IMG/VR virus record: IMGVR_UViG_3300025767_000129
Coordinates: 1 to 23,448 of that record
Source of the DNA: a virus
DNA: 23,448 nucleotides
Direction: 5' to 3' (one strand)
This document shows, piece after piece, positions 1-5,729 of the stretch. Position 1 is the first letter of the stretch, and every line of letters begins with the position of its first letter. The notes beneath the pieces were generated by a model. That model saw only the letters and a program-made list of their open reading frames with translations. It did not search any database and was not told where the DNA came from. The translations under genes and the position numbers were made by a program.

Positions 1-193
1 CTGTTTCTTTATATAGGAATCCATTGTGTACTCGATAGGAAATAACTTCCTTGCGAAATACTCCATCCATTTTATCTAGTGACGTTCTGAATGGTCCGTC
101 GTTCAATGCAGTGTAGGGTTTGTTTGCTCTGTCTAACATAAACTTTTTTGAATGAGTTAGTGTCTCAACGTTACTTCCTTTGTAGTCTACCAT
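1..193 (-). CDS. Partial hypothetical protein (N-terminal 64 residues)
   Basis: An open frame starts at the ATG at 193 and runs off the left edge, so only the N-terminus is seen. An AGGA ribosome-binding sequence lies about 7 bases ahead of the ATG and overlaps the stop of the gene before it. The product is soluble-looking and mixed in charge (start MVDYKGSNVE), with no signal peptide or membrane segment. I do not recognise the family. It follows the 248-aa gene at 203-949 in the same direction, separated by 9 bases, so the two are probably co-transcribed downstream of the tail-fibre-like gene. The call rests on the intact frame, the ribosome site and the tight spacing. Confidence 0.7.
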   Translation of the reverse strand, partial: MVDYKGSNVETLTHSKKFMLDRANKPYTALNDGPFRTSLDKMDGVFRKEVISYRVHNGFLYKET

Positions 194-202
194 AATATAT
201 TC

Positions 203-949
203 CTATTCTTCTGTTTGTTGTTGGTCTGGGTGCGTACCTGCTGCCCATTGTAATCTTTCTTCGTCTTCTTCATCTTCAAACTCTCCTTCAGTCACGACTG
301 GGAAAACTACTCCTGCTGTCATTTTAAGACCAGAGTTACCGAGTTCGTTTTCGAAGATTTCTTGAAGTTGCTTAATTTCCGTATTTGCATTTGGAACGCC
401 TGACAACCCAACCGAGGTGGCGACAAGTTCTCCTGCCATATCACCTTCTACTAGGCGGTTACTTCGAGCATTTTGAATCCATTCTGGATTGTTTGTTACG
501 GTTTCGGTATATACTTTTGATATATGATCAAAGAATGATGTGCCTGGTCCCATTGTTTGAAAGTCCCAGGTAACAAAATTTACTTCATCCCAAAACGCTT
601 CTCTTGCTTGGTGATATTCTTCAGCATGCATATATGATTTGCTACCTGCTTGATTACGACCAATTAATACCATTGTACCAAGGAAGTGAGTTTCGTTGAC
701 GACATTACCTGCACTTATTGTTAGAGCATACCCATCTTCAGAACATACAAATACAACTCCATCGTCTGCATTAATAAACTCTTGGAAACATGTTTTTTGG
801 TATGCCTTTTTCTCTTCGTTTGTTCCTGATGCTACTGGTGTCATTTCCCAAGGATAGGAACCACCATTTAATGCGTCAACACAATCATCAAACATTCGTG
901 AGAATTCTGTATCGTCAATTTCAGTTATTAAATCAAATCTTATTGCCAT
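203..949 (-). CDS. Hypothetical protein, 248 aa, acidic C-terminus
   Basis: A 248-residue soluble protein without signal peptide or membrane segments. Residues 60-110 contain alternating beta-strand-like stretches (for example VVFVCSEDGYALTISAG, then FLGTMVLIGR), followed by an amphipathic helical stretch with HAEEYHQAREAFWDEV. The last 30 residues are very acidic (EFEDEEDEER) and probably disordered. The strand-rich middle is loosely reminiscent of an acetyltransferase fold, but I cannot point to a cofactor motif and do not assign one. The gene lies 9 bases after the tail-fibre-like gene, so a virion or fibre-assembly role is possible from context only. An AGG ribosome site precedes the ATG. 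Confidence 0.75.
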   Translation of the reverse strand: MAIRFDLITEIDDTEFSRMFDDCVDALNGGSYPWEMTPVASGTNEEKKAYQKTCFQEFINADDGVVFVCSEDGYALTISAGNVVNETHFLGTMVLIGRNQAGSKSYMHAEEYHQAREAFWDEVNFVTWDFQTMGPGTSFFDHISKVYTETVTNNPEWIQNARSNRLVEGDMAGELVATSVGLSGVPNANTEIKQLQEIFENELGNSGLKMTAGVVFPVVTEGEFEDEEDEERLQWAAGTHPDQQQTEE

Positions 950-958
950 TATATAAAC

Positions 959-1519
959 CTATTGTGGAGTTTCTGGTGAAAGTACTGCACCATTAGCATA
1001 TGAGCCCCAATTGGGAACATCCCAAGACCAAATTGTATTTGTACTGTTAGGCGACCAAGTAGCGGAGGCTGTATAATAAGTACCATTTGGGTCTACATAG
1101 CGATTAAACCAATTTCTTGCGCGGTAGCCAGATAATATGATAATCTGTTGACGGGTGGTATTACCTTTAAAGGTGAATTGGGTTCTGTACATTGCTCTAA
1201 GAGTAGCGCCACGATAATTTGTTGGGTTAATACTTCCAATCGCGGCTATATTTTGGCCGTTCGAGTATCCTCGCCATTCAAAGCTGCCATTACTACTAGC
1301 CCCGCATGTTAGATGCCAACCTCTATGCGCGTTATAAAATTGAGAAAGACTAACCTGACTAGTACCAATGTTAGTGTTATGGCCAGAACCATAACTATGA
1401 ACTCTCGTTGCGTTTACTCCACCTCTACGGTATTCAGCCAAATCAGGCTCACCCGTTGCACCAAATTCATTACGAATATCATTAATCGAAATTGAGCCTG
1501 ATGATTTTATTCTACCCAT
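959..1519 (-). CDS. Tail-fibre-like / virion surface protein
   Basis: A 186-aa protein rich in Gly, Ser, Asn and Thr. The N-terminus has the block SGSISINDIRNEFG followed by LAEYRRGG, and a second similar block SQVSLSQFYNA lies at about 55-65. This 'SISLNDIxxEFG...LSxYxRGG' pattern is common at the N-terminus of small phage tail-fibre or virion surface proteins, where it probably mediates attachment. Residues 70-186 look like a beta-rich, aromatic, polar domain (repeated Trp, Tyr and Asn) such as a receptor- or glycan-contacting module. The gene has its own T4-late-type promoter at 1547-1554 and an AAGG ribosome site, as expected for a structural gene. The family pattern is recognised; the exact fibre position is inference. 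Confidence 0.7.
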   Translation of the reverse strand: MGRIKSSGSISINDIRNEFGATGEPDLAEYRRGGVNATRVHSYGSGHNTNIGTSQVSLSQFYNAHRGWHLTCGASSNGSFEWRGYSNGQNIAAIGSINPTNYRGATLRAMYRTQFTFKGNTTRQQIIILSGYRARNWFNRYVDPNGTYYTASATWSPNSTNTIWSWDVPNWGSYANGAVLSPETPQ

Positions 1520-1546
1520 TTATATTCTCGCCTTAGTATAATTAAC

Positions 1547-1554
1547 TATTTATT
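1547..1554 (-). promoter_or_regulatory. T4-late-type promoter octamer (AATAAATA)
   Basis: On the minus strand AATAAATA lies 27 bases upstream of the ATG of the tail-fibre-like gene. It differs by one base from the T4 late consensus TATAAATA that gp55-bound RNA polymerase recognises. It overlaps the stop codon of the 67-aa gene before it. The same octamer, also followed by G, precedes the gp19-like gene at 11697-11704. Confidence 0.6.
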
Positions 1555-1756
1555 AATCAACTAGGAGCTGAATGATACCGTTATTCCAATTTTCACAGAC
1601 GTCATTTACATACGACATACTTTTACCAGGAAGTTTTCTTGATTCTACAACCTGCCCATTTTCAATTAGGTCAACTATGTACATTGTATCAGGACCGCTA
1701 CTTTCATTTGTAACTCCTGAACAAGGTACCTTTCTAACACTTGCTGCTCTATTCAT
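1553..1756 (-). CDS. Hypothetical protein, 67 aa
   Basis: I place the start at the ATG at 1756 (MNRAASVRK...) rather than an upstream ATG in frame, because GGAGAAAG lies just ahead of it at good spacing and because the longer form would overlap most of the end of the preceding gene. The stop of that gene (1749) overlaps this start by 8 bases, suggesting coupled translation. The product is small and soluble with two cysteines, a central stretch MYIVDLIENGQVVESRKLPG that reads like a short beta-hairpin, and a hydrophobic end (IIQLLVD). I do not recognise the family. Confidence 0.7.
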   Translation of the reverse strand: MNRAASVRKVPCSGVTNESSGPDTMYIVDLIENGQVVESRKLPGKSMSYVNDVCENWNNGIIQLLVD

Positions 1757-1943
1757 CTTCTTTCTCCAAATCGCTTTCGCGAATAATGATTCCATGATCA
1801 GTTGTTCCAATCACCGGATCCTCGTTTAAAGCATTATAAAATACAATGCCTAATACAACAACCCAGAACGCTATTCCAACCCAAAGTATACTCTGTATTG
1901 AATAATAGGCAAGATCGTCTAAGAACTTATCAAGTCGATTCAT
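1749..1943 (-). CDS. Small single-pass membrane protein, 64 aa
   Basis: Residues about 16-36 form one strongly hydrophobic segment (SILWVGIAFWVVVLGIVFYN), preceded by a basic/acidic amphipathic N-terminus (MNRLDKFLDDLAYY) and followed by a polar tail ending in acidic residues. This is the layout of a small inner-membrane protein. Its start shares one base with the stop of the 67-aa gene upstream (TAATG) and its end overlaps the next gene by 8 bases, so it belongs to the 2438-to-1553 minus-strand operon. Function unknown. Confidence 0.75.
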   Translation of the reverse strand: MNRLDKFLDDLAYYSIQSILWVGIAFWVVVLGIVFYNALNEDPVIGTTDHGIIIRESDLEKEDE

Positions 1944-2146
1944 TAGGATTCCAATGTAGGAATTTCAACGTTTCTTCGAACCAATTCGTTACGTATCTTT
2001 GCTCTAAGTTTAGGAGTTGTACTACCCCTCGTAAATGTATCAAGTAATTCCTTTAACGCAGTTGCGTTCATATGAAACCTTTGAACATGTTTCTTACCAG
2101 TAGCCTTATCTATGACTACTTGATTTTCTTTAAATTTAACCGGCAT
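1943..2146 (-). CDS. Hypothetical basic protein, 67 aa
   Basis: A small, basic, soluble protein. The N-terminal part (MPVKFKENQVV, then TGKKHVQRFHMNAT) is probably a beta-hairpin, followed by a helix with LKELLDTF and a C-terminal helix KLRAKIRNELVRRNVEI. Proteins with this pattern (VKFK..., FHM..., NELVRR) recur in marine T4-like phages, in my recollection without a known function. The basic C-terminal helix could contact nucleic acid; that is inference. The gene overlaps the previous gene's stop by 11 bases and the next gene's start by one base. Confidence 0.75.
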   Translation of the reverse strand: MPVKFKENQVVIDKATGKKHVQRFHMNATALKELLDTFTRGSTTPKLRAKIRNELVRRNVEIPTLES

Positions 2147-2438
2147 ATTTCATTTTCCCCACGTATTGGATGATTCTATCGGCGTCAGGATCTCTAAGAA
2201 ATCCATAGACTCCTGGGTCTCCCTTCTTAGGTGAATAATCTTCCAAGATTGTTAATAAACCATAATCAGTGGTGTCTGTAAAATCACCATCCTGATTTAT
2301 GATCGCCAATTCCCACAGACCTTTTTTGTATCCGTAAGAACCTGTAAACTTGACTAACGAAATTGTATATCCGTTATCAAAGTTAAATTCTTTTCTCTCA
2401 CCGTCGTGGTGAGGTTTGCTTTCTGGCCATTTAGGCAT
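2136..2438 (-). CDS. Hypothetical protein, 100 aa
   Basis: A soluble, aromatic-rich protein of 100 residues. The middle (NFDNGYTISLVKFTGSYGYKK, then LWELAIINQDG) reads as several beta strands, and the C-terminus (FLRDPDADRIIQYVGKMK) as a helix. Short proteins with a 'NGY.iSvv....sYG...g.wElAv' pattern are common in phages, usually without a function assigned. GAAGG lies about 7 bases ahead of the ATG. The start overlaps the end of the 25-codon frame at 2431-2508, so translation may be coupled to it and to the SH3-type gene upstream. Confidence 0.75.
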   Translation of the reverse strand: MPKWPESKPHHDGERKEFNFDNGYTISLVKFTGSYGYKKGLWELAIINQDGDFTDTTDYGLLTILEDYSPKKGDPGVYGFLRDPDADRIIQYVGKMKYAG

Positions 2439-2508
2439 ATAAATTTACCTTCGTTCCTTTGAGTGATTCAGGACATAGATACTTTCTTAACTTTATTCTA
2501 AGCTTCAT
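2431..2508 (-). CDS. Possible 25-aa basic microprotein
   Basis: The ATG at 2508 overlaps the TGA of the SH3-type gene as ATGA, and the frame ends 8 bases inside the next gene. It therefore bridges two otherwise separated genes with overlaps at both ends, as in the other couplings of this window. The product MKLRIKLRKYLCPESLKGTK... is basic, with Lys and Arg alternating with hydrophobic residues. No good ribosome site stands before it, so expression would depend on translational coupling. The case rests on its layout alone; it could be an untranslated spacer. Confidence 0.4.
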   Translation of the reverse strand: MKLRIKLRKYLCPESLKGTKVNLYA

Positions 2509-2771
2509 GCTACATTGCCTACTGCCCAGCTAACTACAGTGTCTAAACGAAAACTTCTCCAAGCTTCTTTATCAATTGCCCAAGCCGCGAAGTGTTCTGT
2601 GTCTAAATCAATATCTTTCACCATTGGTTTAACACCTGCATCAGCCAACGTTTGCTCATTGATAGTACAAGGCATAATACGAATCTCATCCGTACCAATC
2701 TTTTTAAATGTTACTGTAACTACACCTTCTTTAAGTGCGTTAAGTAATGTTGCTTTTTCAGATACTTCCAT
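2505..2771 (-). CDS. SH3 beta-barrel fold protein, 88 aa
   Basis: The start at 2771 (MEVSEKATLL...) is preferred over the ATG nine codons upstream, because AGGA lies about 8 bases ahead of it. The sequence matches a family widespread in T4-like phages that is annotated as SH3 beta-barrel fold protein. It has an N-terminal helix LLNALKEG, strands VVTVTFKKIGTDEIRIMPCTI, a variable insert, and the conserved end with WRSFRLDTVVSW. The function is not known; the fold suggests a small binding protein. It is the first gene after the early promoter at 2805-2833 and probably heads the operon running down to 1553. Confidence 0.85.
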   Translation of the reverse strand: MEVSEKATLLNALKEGVVTVTFKKIGTDEIRIMPCTINEQTLADAGVKPMVKDIDLDTEHFAAWAIDKEAWRSFRLDTVVSWAVGNVA

Positions 2772-2804
2772 AATATATATTCCTAATTTGGGTTTCAATT
2801 GTCT

Positions 2805-2833
2805 ATTATAACAAACTTCTTATCACTTGTCAA
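2805..2833 (-). promoter_or_regulatory. Early sigma-70 promoter for the SH3-type operon
   Basis: On the minus strand TTGACA, a 17-base spacer and TATAAT form a perfect sigma-70 core. Upstream sequence (GAAAACTA before TTGACA) and the GT step before TATAAT match the other early promoters of this window. The inferred start of transcription, near 2798, lies about 27 bases ahead of the SH3-type ATG. The -35 box is 16 bases from the CCA end of the tRNA-Arg gene. Confidence 0.9.
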
Positions 2834-2849
2834 TAGTTTTCTTTCACAG

Positions 2850-2926
2850 TGGCGCGGCTGATAGGAGTCGAACCTATGACCTTCGGTTTCGTAGACCGAT
2901 ATTCTATCCAGCTGAACTACAGCCGC
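2850..2926 (-). tRNA. tRNA-Arg (anticodon ACG)
   Basis: Read on the minus strand, this 77-base gene folds as a full cloverleaf. It has a perfect 7-bp acceptor stem (GCGGCUG with CAGCCGC), discriminator G, and an encoded CCA. The anticodon stem is UCGGU/ACCGA around the loop CUACGAA, which gives anticodon ACG at plus-strand 2890-2892. The T-loop has the normal GGUUCGA...UCC pattern. With A34 edited to inosine it would read CGU, CGC and CGA. It sits 5 bases after the stop of a membrane protein gene, so it is probably transcribed with that operon. It differs from the tRNA-Arg(UCU) at 5053-5129 at only about 14 positions. Confidence 0.95.
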
Positions 2927-2931
2927 TTGCC

Positions 2932-3228
2932 TTAAAATATAGATGAAAATATAGATGACCAATAAGCCATCCAATAACTTCCATGTAATTTAACAATACC
3001 AATACACAGCGTTGTAAATCCCACTCCATTTAATAGTATCAATGCACGGTCTTCCCACAACAAAGATACCCATAACCACAATGCAAGGCCGATTGCACTA
3101 AAATATAAATCAAGTAAATGGTACTCTCCACCCGCAGAACGGAATATGATTGCTGATAGTACAAGGACAGATGCTGCCCACTTAACATACCAATCTAATT
3201 TCTTTTCACCCCTTTCACTTCGTATCAT
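2932..3228 (-). CDS. Multi-pass membrane protein, 98 aa (paralogue of the 4119-4514 product)
   Basis: After a charged N-terminus (MIRSERGEKK) the protein has three or four hydrophobic segments, at about 15-32, 42-58, 64-80 and possibly 83-98. The opening LDWYVKWAASVL...RSAG and the later WVSLLWEDRALILLNGVG align with LDSYVKWGATIL...QSAG and YVGHCWNDKAIMIGSAITG in the 131-aa product at 4119-4514, so the two are paralogues separated by two genes. Proteins of this type recur in marine T4-like phages without known function. An inner-membrane location is predicted. The start follows the stop of the 62-aa gene by a single base. Confidence 0.8.
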   Translation of the reverse strand: MIRSERGEKKLDWYVKWAASVLVLSAIIFRSAGGEYHLLDLYFSAIGLALWLWVSLLWEDRALILLNGVGFTTLCIGIVKLHGSYWMAYWSSIFSSIF

Positions 3229-3229
3229 A

Positions 3230-3418
3230 TTATTCAGGGATTACCGTTTCCGTTAAAATATTAGCAGTTGGAAAATCAATAACATAGTCGTCAATTCTCA
3301 TAACGTATGTTCTATCAGGGTCGTCAAATTCGCCGGCTGCTGCTACTAGTGGTCGGCCGACTACTTCTAATGTTCTATCGGCGTCTGTTTCGTGTGTATA
3401 TGTATATCTCTTTTTCAT
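3230..3418 (-). CDS. Hypothetical protein, 62 aa
   Basis: A short soluble protein. Basic, tyrosine-rich start MKKRYTYTHETDADRTLEV, then a possible strand-helix core (VVGRPLVAAAGEF) and a second strand region (YVMRIDDYVIDF). The ATG overlaps the TGA of the phosphatase gene upstream (ATGA), and the downstream membrane gene starts one base after its stop, so it is an internal member of the operon. Family not recognised. Confidence 0.7.
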   Translation of the reverse strand: MKKRYTYTHETDADRTLEVVGRPLVAAAGEFDDPDRTYVMRIDDYVIDFPTANILTETVIPE

Positions 3419-4122
3419 AGTTGTTTTAAAACCTCCCAGGTTTGTTTGTAATTTTCAACTGGGTATGCTGTTCCCATATTACCAATTGTTATTGTTGTAG
3501 CAAGAGGGTAATCGTTGCCACCATACTCCATCTTATCTCCGTAGAAATGAATATGGTCGTATTGTTTATTTAGGATATCTGCGATTTGAGACTTATTATT
3601 TGATCTCGGTGCGATATCAATACTAATCTGCCCACCTACTGAAGCTAATAGCTTTGGGTATTCGTGGTTGATCTGTTCGCAAAGTAATATACGTTCGTGG
3701 TATTTTAGATCCCACTTGTAATACTCTTCTCTCTGCTGTAAAGTTGCACCGCGTCCTATTGTAGAAAAGTTTAACATGCCAGTTCTTTCCTCAATATGAG
3801 ATCCTGTCTTAATTGGATATCTACTTGAGTTAACGTGATTCGTAAGAAACTTTTTGAACTCGTAGTCAACTACAAAGTCATTCTTTGGACCACGTTGCGA
3901 TCCTTCCCAAAATTCGTTACCGTTGCATTGCCATACACCTTTACAGGCCTCGTAAAATTCAAATCCTAATTGTTCATAGGTCTTGAGACGATCGGATCCT
4001 GTAACGAGGAATACATCTTTGTTCTCCATGAATTTCAACATAAACTCTTTGAACTCTGGATTCATTGGCTGGCGAGAATCTGTTAATGTTCCGTCTACGT
4101 CAAATACAAATACTTCTTTCAT
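3415..4122 (-). CDS. Phosphomannomutase-like HAD phosphatase, 235 aa
   Basis: The protein belongs to the HAD superfamily. The nucleophile motif is FDVDGTLT at 7-14 (Asp8, with Asp10 as acid/base), the second motif is LVTGSD at 39-44, and the metal-binding motif GDKxxxGGNDY lies at 195-205. It resembles eukaryotic-type phosphomannomutases (HAD subclass IIB), whose cap signatures HIExRxGMLNxSxIGR (109-124) and SVGGQISxDxxPxxxxKS (161-178) are both present, at close to the family's usual length of about 245 residues. Those enzymes interconvert mannose-6-phosphate and mannose-1-phosphate for GDP-mannose. The phage copy could act on sugar phosphates or serve only as a phosphatase; the substrate is not shown by sequence. 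Both ends overlap neighbours as ATGA, inside the operon 4753-2932. Confidence 0.85.
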   Translation of the reverse strand: MKEVFVFDVDGTLTDSRQPMNPEFKEFMLKFMENKDVFLVTGSDRLKTYEQLGFEFYEACKGVWQCNGNEFWEGSQRGPKNDFVVDYEFKKFLTNHVNSSRYPIKTGSHIEERTGMLNFSTIGRGATLQQREEYYKWDLKYHERILLCEQINHEYPKLLASVGGQISIDIAPRSNNKSQIADILNKQYDHIHFYGDKMEYGGNDYPLATTITIGNMGTAYPVENYKQTWEVLKQL

Positions 4123-4514
4123 CTAATATATTCCGTTAAATTTAATAGAACGGCAGTTCCTGTAATTGCACTACCGATCATAATTGCTTTGTCATTCCAA
4201 CAATGTCCTACATAAGTCCATGCAATAGAACTTAAAGCATATGCAATTTTACCCATAAAAATAAAACCTGCGCTTTGAGTAAATACTCCAAACACCGCAA
4301 GTATCGTTGCTCCCCATTTAACGTAACTATCAAGTGTACCTTCAGGAGTAACCGGTGTTAAGTCTTCTACCTGTACTTGAAGCTCTGCCATCTCTTGTCT
4401 TAATCGAGCCTTCTCTGCAGACAGCTCCATCGCAAGACGACCAGTTTTAGACATAGCACTATCTTTGTACTGTTCCTTGATCTCCTGCTTTATTTCTTTT
4501 GCCAAATCACTCAT
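4119..4514 (-). CDS. Coiled-coil plus membrane protein, 131 aa
   Basis: Residues 1-52 are highly charged and helical (KEIKQEIKEQYKDS, then ELSAEKARLRQEMAELQVQVEDL) with heptad spacing, as in a short coiled coil. Residues about 60-131 hold three hydrophobic segments and match the 98-aa product at 2932-3228 (LDxYVKWxAxxL...SAG; later W-N/E-D-K/R-A). It is therefore a membrane anchor domain fused to a cytoplasmic coiled coil, and the paralogue is the anchor alone. The stop overlaps the phosphatase start as ATGA. Function unknown; tethering a partner to the inner membrane is a reasonable guess only. Confidence 0.8.
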   Translation of the reverse strand: MSDLAKEIKQEIKEQYKDSAMSKTGRLAMELSAEKARLRQEMAELQVQVEDLTPVTPEGTLDSYVKWGATILAVFGVFTQSAGFIFMGKIAYALSSIAWTYVGHCWNDKAIMIGSAITGTAVLLNLTEYIR

Positions 4515-4519
4515 ACTTA

Positions 4520-4753
4520 TTAATTGAGATAGTCTTCCAATTTTGGTTTCACTAAATCTTTTCTTTCTTCCAAAGGCTTAAACATATAATCACTCATTGC
4601 CAAATACATTGTAGTATATAAAGGAACTTCTTGAATGATTGACTGAAGTCTCTGACCTTCGTTACGACCTTTGGTCCAGGCTCGATGATCATCTGAATAT
4701 TGATAGTACCAATCATGGTTTTCTAACAATTTAAAAAATTCTTGAATATCCAT
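4520..4753 (-). CDS. Hypothetical protein, 77 aa
   Basis: Two ATGs lie in frame, at 4759 and 4753. GAGGA (minus strand, 4764-4760) touches the first but stands 6 bases ahead of the second, so 4753 (MDIQEFF...) is the better start. The first ATG overlaps the stop of the 42-aa gene as ATGA and may still help re-initiation. The product is soluble, aromatic and helical, with the block NHDWYYQYSDDHRAWTKGR and the helix LQSIIQEV. Similar short proteins (HDWYY..SDD.R.W..G) occur in marine T4-like phages with no assigned role, in my recollection. Confidence 0.75.
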   Translation of the reverse strand: MDIQEFFKLLENHDWYYQYSDDHRAWTKGRNEGQRLQSIIQEVPLYTTMYLAMSDYMFKPLEERKDLVKPKLEDYLN

Positions 4754-4755
4754 TA

Positions 4756-4884
4756 TCATTCCTCAATGCAACGTTTATATTTGTCGTATCCACGTGCTGC
4801 CGCTTTCTTACGGTCCACATGCGTGGCTGGTTTATTGAACTTGTTACAGTTCTTCGCAACTGGATTTGACTTTATCTTTTCCAT
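4756..4884 (-). CDS. Small basic protein, 42 aa
   Basis: The frame MEKIKSNPVAKNCNKFNK... contains PVAKN and then THVDRKKAAARGYDKYK. I recognise this as a recurring small phage protein pattern (NPVAKxxxxFNKxxxHxDRKK), of unknown function and probably disordered and basic. AGGAG is present just upstream, though closer to the ATG than ideal. The start lies 41 bases inside the 58-aa gene in another frame, and the TGA overlaps the first ATG of the 77-aa gene. It falls below the length that automatic callers usually keep. Confidence 0.7.
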   Translation of the reverse strand: MEKIKSNPVAKNCNKFNKPATHVDRKKAAARGYDKYKRCIEE

Positions 4885-5020
4885 TTCTCCTAAACCTTTT
4901 GTTATACTTTTTCTTAATTGACTTCGCAACACCTGAACGAGTTAGATATATGTACCATTTTCGCATGGTAAAGGCATCAAATTCATCTCCACCTTTTAAC
5001 GGTATTCTTTCTTTCTTCAT
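4844..5020 (-). CDS. Small basic protein, 58 aa, late-promoter gene
   Basis: The frame opens with MKKERIPLKGGDEFDAFT and continues with RKWYIYLTRSG, then a Lys/Arg-rich stretch (KSIKKKYNKRFRRNGKDK). The start 'IPLKGGDExDA' with a basic tail is a pattern I recognise from small proteins of many T4-like phages, of unknown role. GGAGA stands about 7 bases ahead of the ATG. A perfect T4 late octamer lies 22 bases upstream at 5043-5050. The basic, probably unstructured character fits nucleic-acid binding or a virion-packaged protein, which is inference. It overlaps the 42-aa gene by 41 bases in another frame. Confidence 0.75.
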   Translation of the reverse strand: MKKERIPLKGGDEFDAFTMRKWYIYLTRSGVAKSIKKKYNKRFRRNGKDKVKSSCEEL

Positions 5021-5042
5021 ATCAGTTCTCCATCCGTAAAGC

Positions 5043-5050
5043 TATTTATA
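5043..5050 (-). promoter_or_regulatory. Perfect T4 late promoter octamer (TATAAATA)
   Basis: The minus strand reads TATAAATA, the exact T4 late promoter element, 22 bases upstream of the ATG of the 58-aa gene and only two bases beyond the CCA end of tRNA-Arg(UCU). It would give a late transcript of the 5020-to-2850 genes, including the HAD phosphatase and tRNA-Arg(ACG). The promoter depends on gp55, encoded at 15682-16215. Confidence 0.75.
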
Positions 5051-5052
5051 TC

Positions 5053-5129
5053 TGGCGCGCCTGGCAGGATTCGAACCTGCGACCCTCGGTTTAGAAGACC
5101 GATGCTCTATCCAGCTGAGCTACAAGCGC
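5053..5129 (-). tRNA. tRNA-Arg (anticodon UCU)
   Basis: The minus strand folds as a 77-base cloverleaf. The acceptor stem is GCGCUUG with CAGGCGC (one G-U pair), the discriminator is G and CCA is encoded. The anticodon stem UCGGU/ACCGA holds the loop CUUCUAA, so the anticodon is UCU at plus-strand 5093-5095, reading AGA and AGG. The D-arm (GCUC...GAGC) and T-arm (GCAGG UUCGAAU CCUGC) are intact. AGA is frequent in the phage genes here, so the tRNA may supplement the host pool. It lies 14 bases after the SprT-like gene and abuts a late promoter. Confidence 0.95.
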
Positions 5130-5143
5130 ATTATCAGATATAC

Positions 5144-5569
5144 TTAACCTTGCTCAAATTGATTCATATAATCATTCATGAGTTTCTTCTGTAACCTTCG
5201 AGCTTCTTTCTCCCATGGCTGTTTCCAATAATCTGTATCGGAACAATCTTTACCTTTCCAATATTGTAAGTTATCACTAAGTTCACCTCGAGCAAACTGT
5301 TTCACATGAACTAACTCATGAGCCAAGGTCGACATCCAATTCCCATACAACGCGATGTCTATAATAAAAGATCTCGGATCCACGGACTCGCAAAGTCCTT
5401 CACTGTGGGAGTTGTCTACGTATAGATTATGATGGAACTTGACATGAATGTTGGTACGGAGTCGATGGATATTCAGTTTCTTACTAAAGAAGTTAACTGC
5501 CATCAGTGCCGCGGCCTGTAGATTCTTGTCTAATTGTCCGTCACGTGGACCCGAGAAAAACGTTGTCAT
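5144..5569 (-). CDS. SprT-like zinc metallopeptidase, 141 aa
   Basis: The zinc-binding HExxH motif is present as HELVH at 84-88, preceded by the helix GNWMSTLAHE. A C-terminal PWEKEA (118-123) supplies a likely third acidic ligand and matches the 'yWxxPWExEA' ending of phage SprT-like peptidases. The family's usual length is about 130-160 residues. Cellular SprT/Spartan proteins cut protein-DNA crosslinks; the phage target is unknown. There is no signal peptide, so it should act in the cytoplasm. The gene follows two small genes driven by the early promoter at 6341-6369 and is followed by a tRNA gene. Confidence 0.85.
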   Translation of the reverse strand: MTTFFSGPRDGQLDKNLQAAALMAVNFFSKKLNIHRLRTNIHVKFHHNLYVDNSHSEGLCESVDPRSFIIDIALYGNWMSTLAHELVHVKQFARGELSDNLQYWKGKDCSDTDYWKQPWEKEARRLQKKLMNDYMNQFEQG

Positions 5570-5579
5570 ATTAATATAC

Positions 5580-5729
5580 CTATATTACTGCGACAAAAAC
5601 GATACACATTAGAATCAATAACAACCAAACGTTGTTCCAAACAAATTCCAATGTTCCTAACAAAATTTTAATAGCCGCGAAAAATATCACAACCATTAAA
5701 AATAAGTAGAAGAGGATTGCTAATTCCAT
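5580..5729 (-). CDS. Two-pass membrane microprotein, 49 aa
   Basis: The frame from the ATG at 5729 overlaps the end of the 79-aa gene by 10 bases and stops just before the SprT-like gene. Two hydrophobic segments (about 3-25 and 33-49, such as LAILFYLFLMVVIFFAAI) are joined by a short turn with Glu, Trp and Asn. This is the layout of a small inner-membrane hairpin. It fills what would otherwise be a 150-base gap in a tightly packed operon. Role unknown. Confidence 0.65.
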   Translation of the reverse strand: MELAILFYLFLMVVIFFAAIKILLGTLEFVWNNVWLLLILMCIVFVAVI

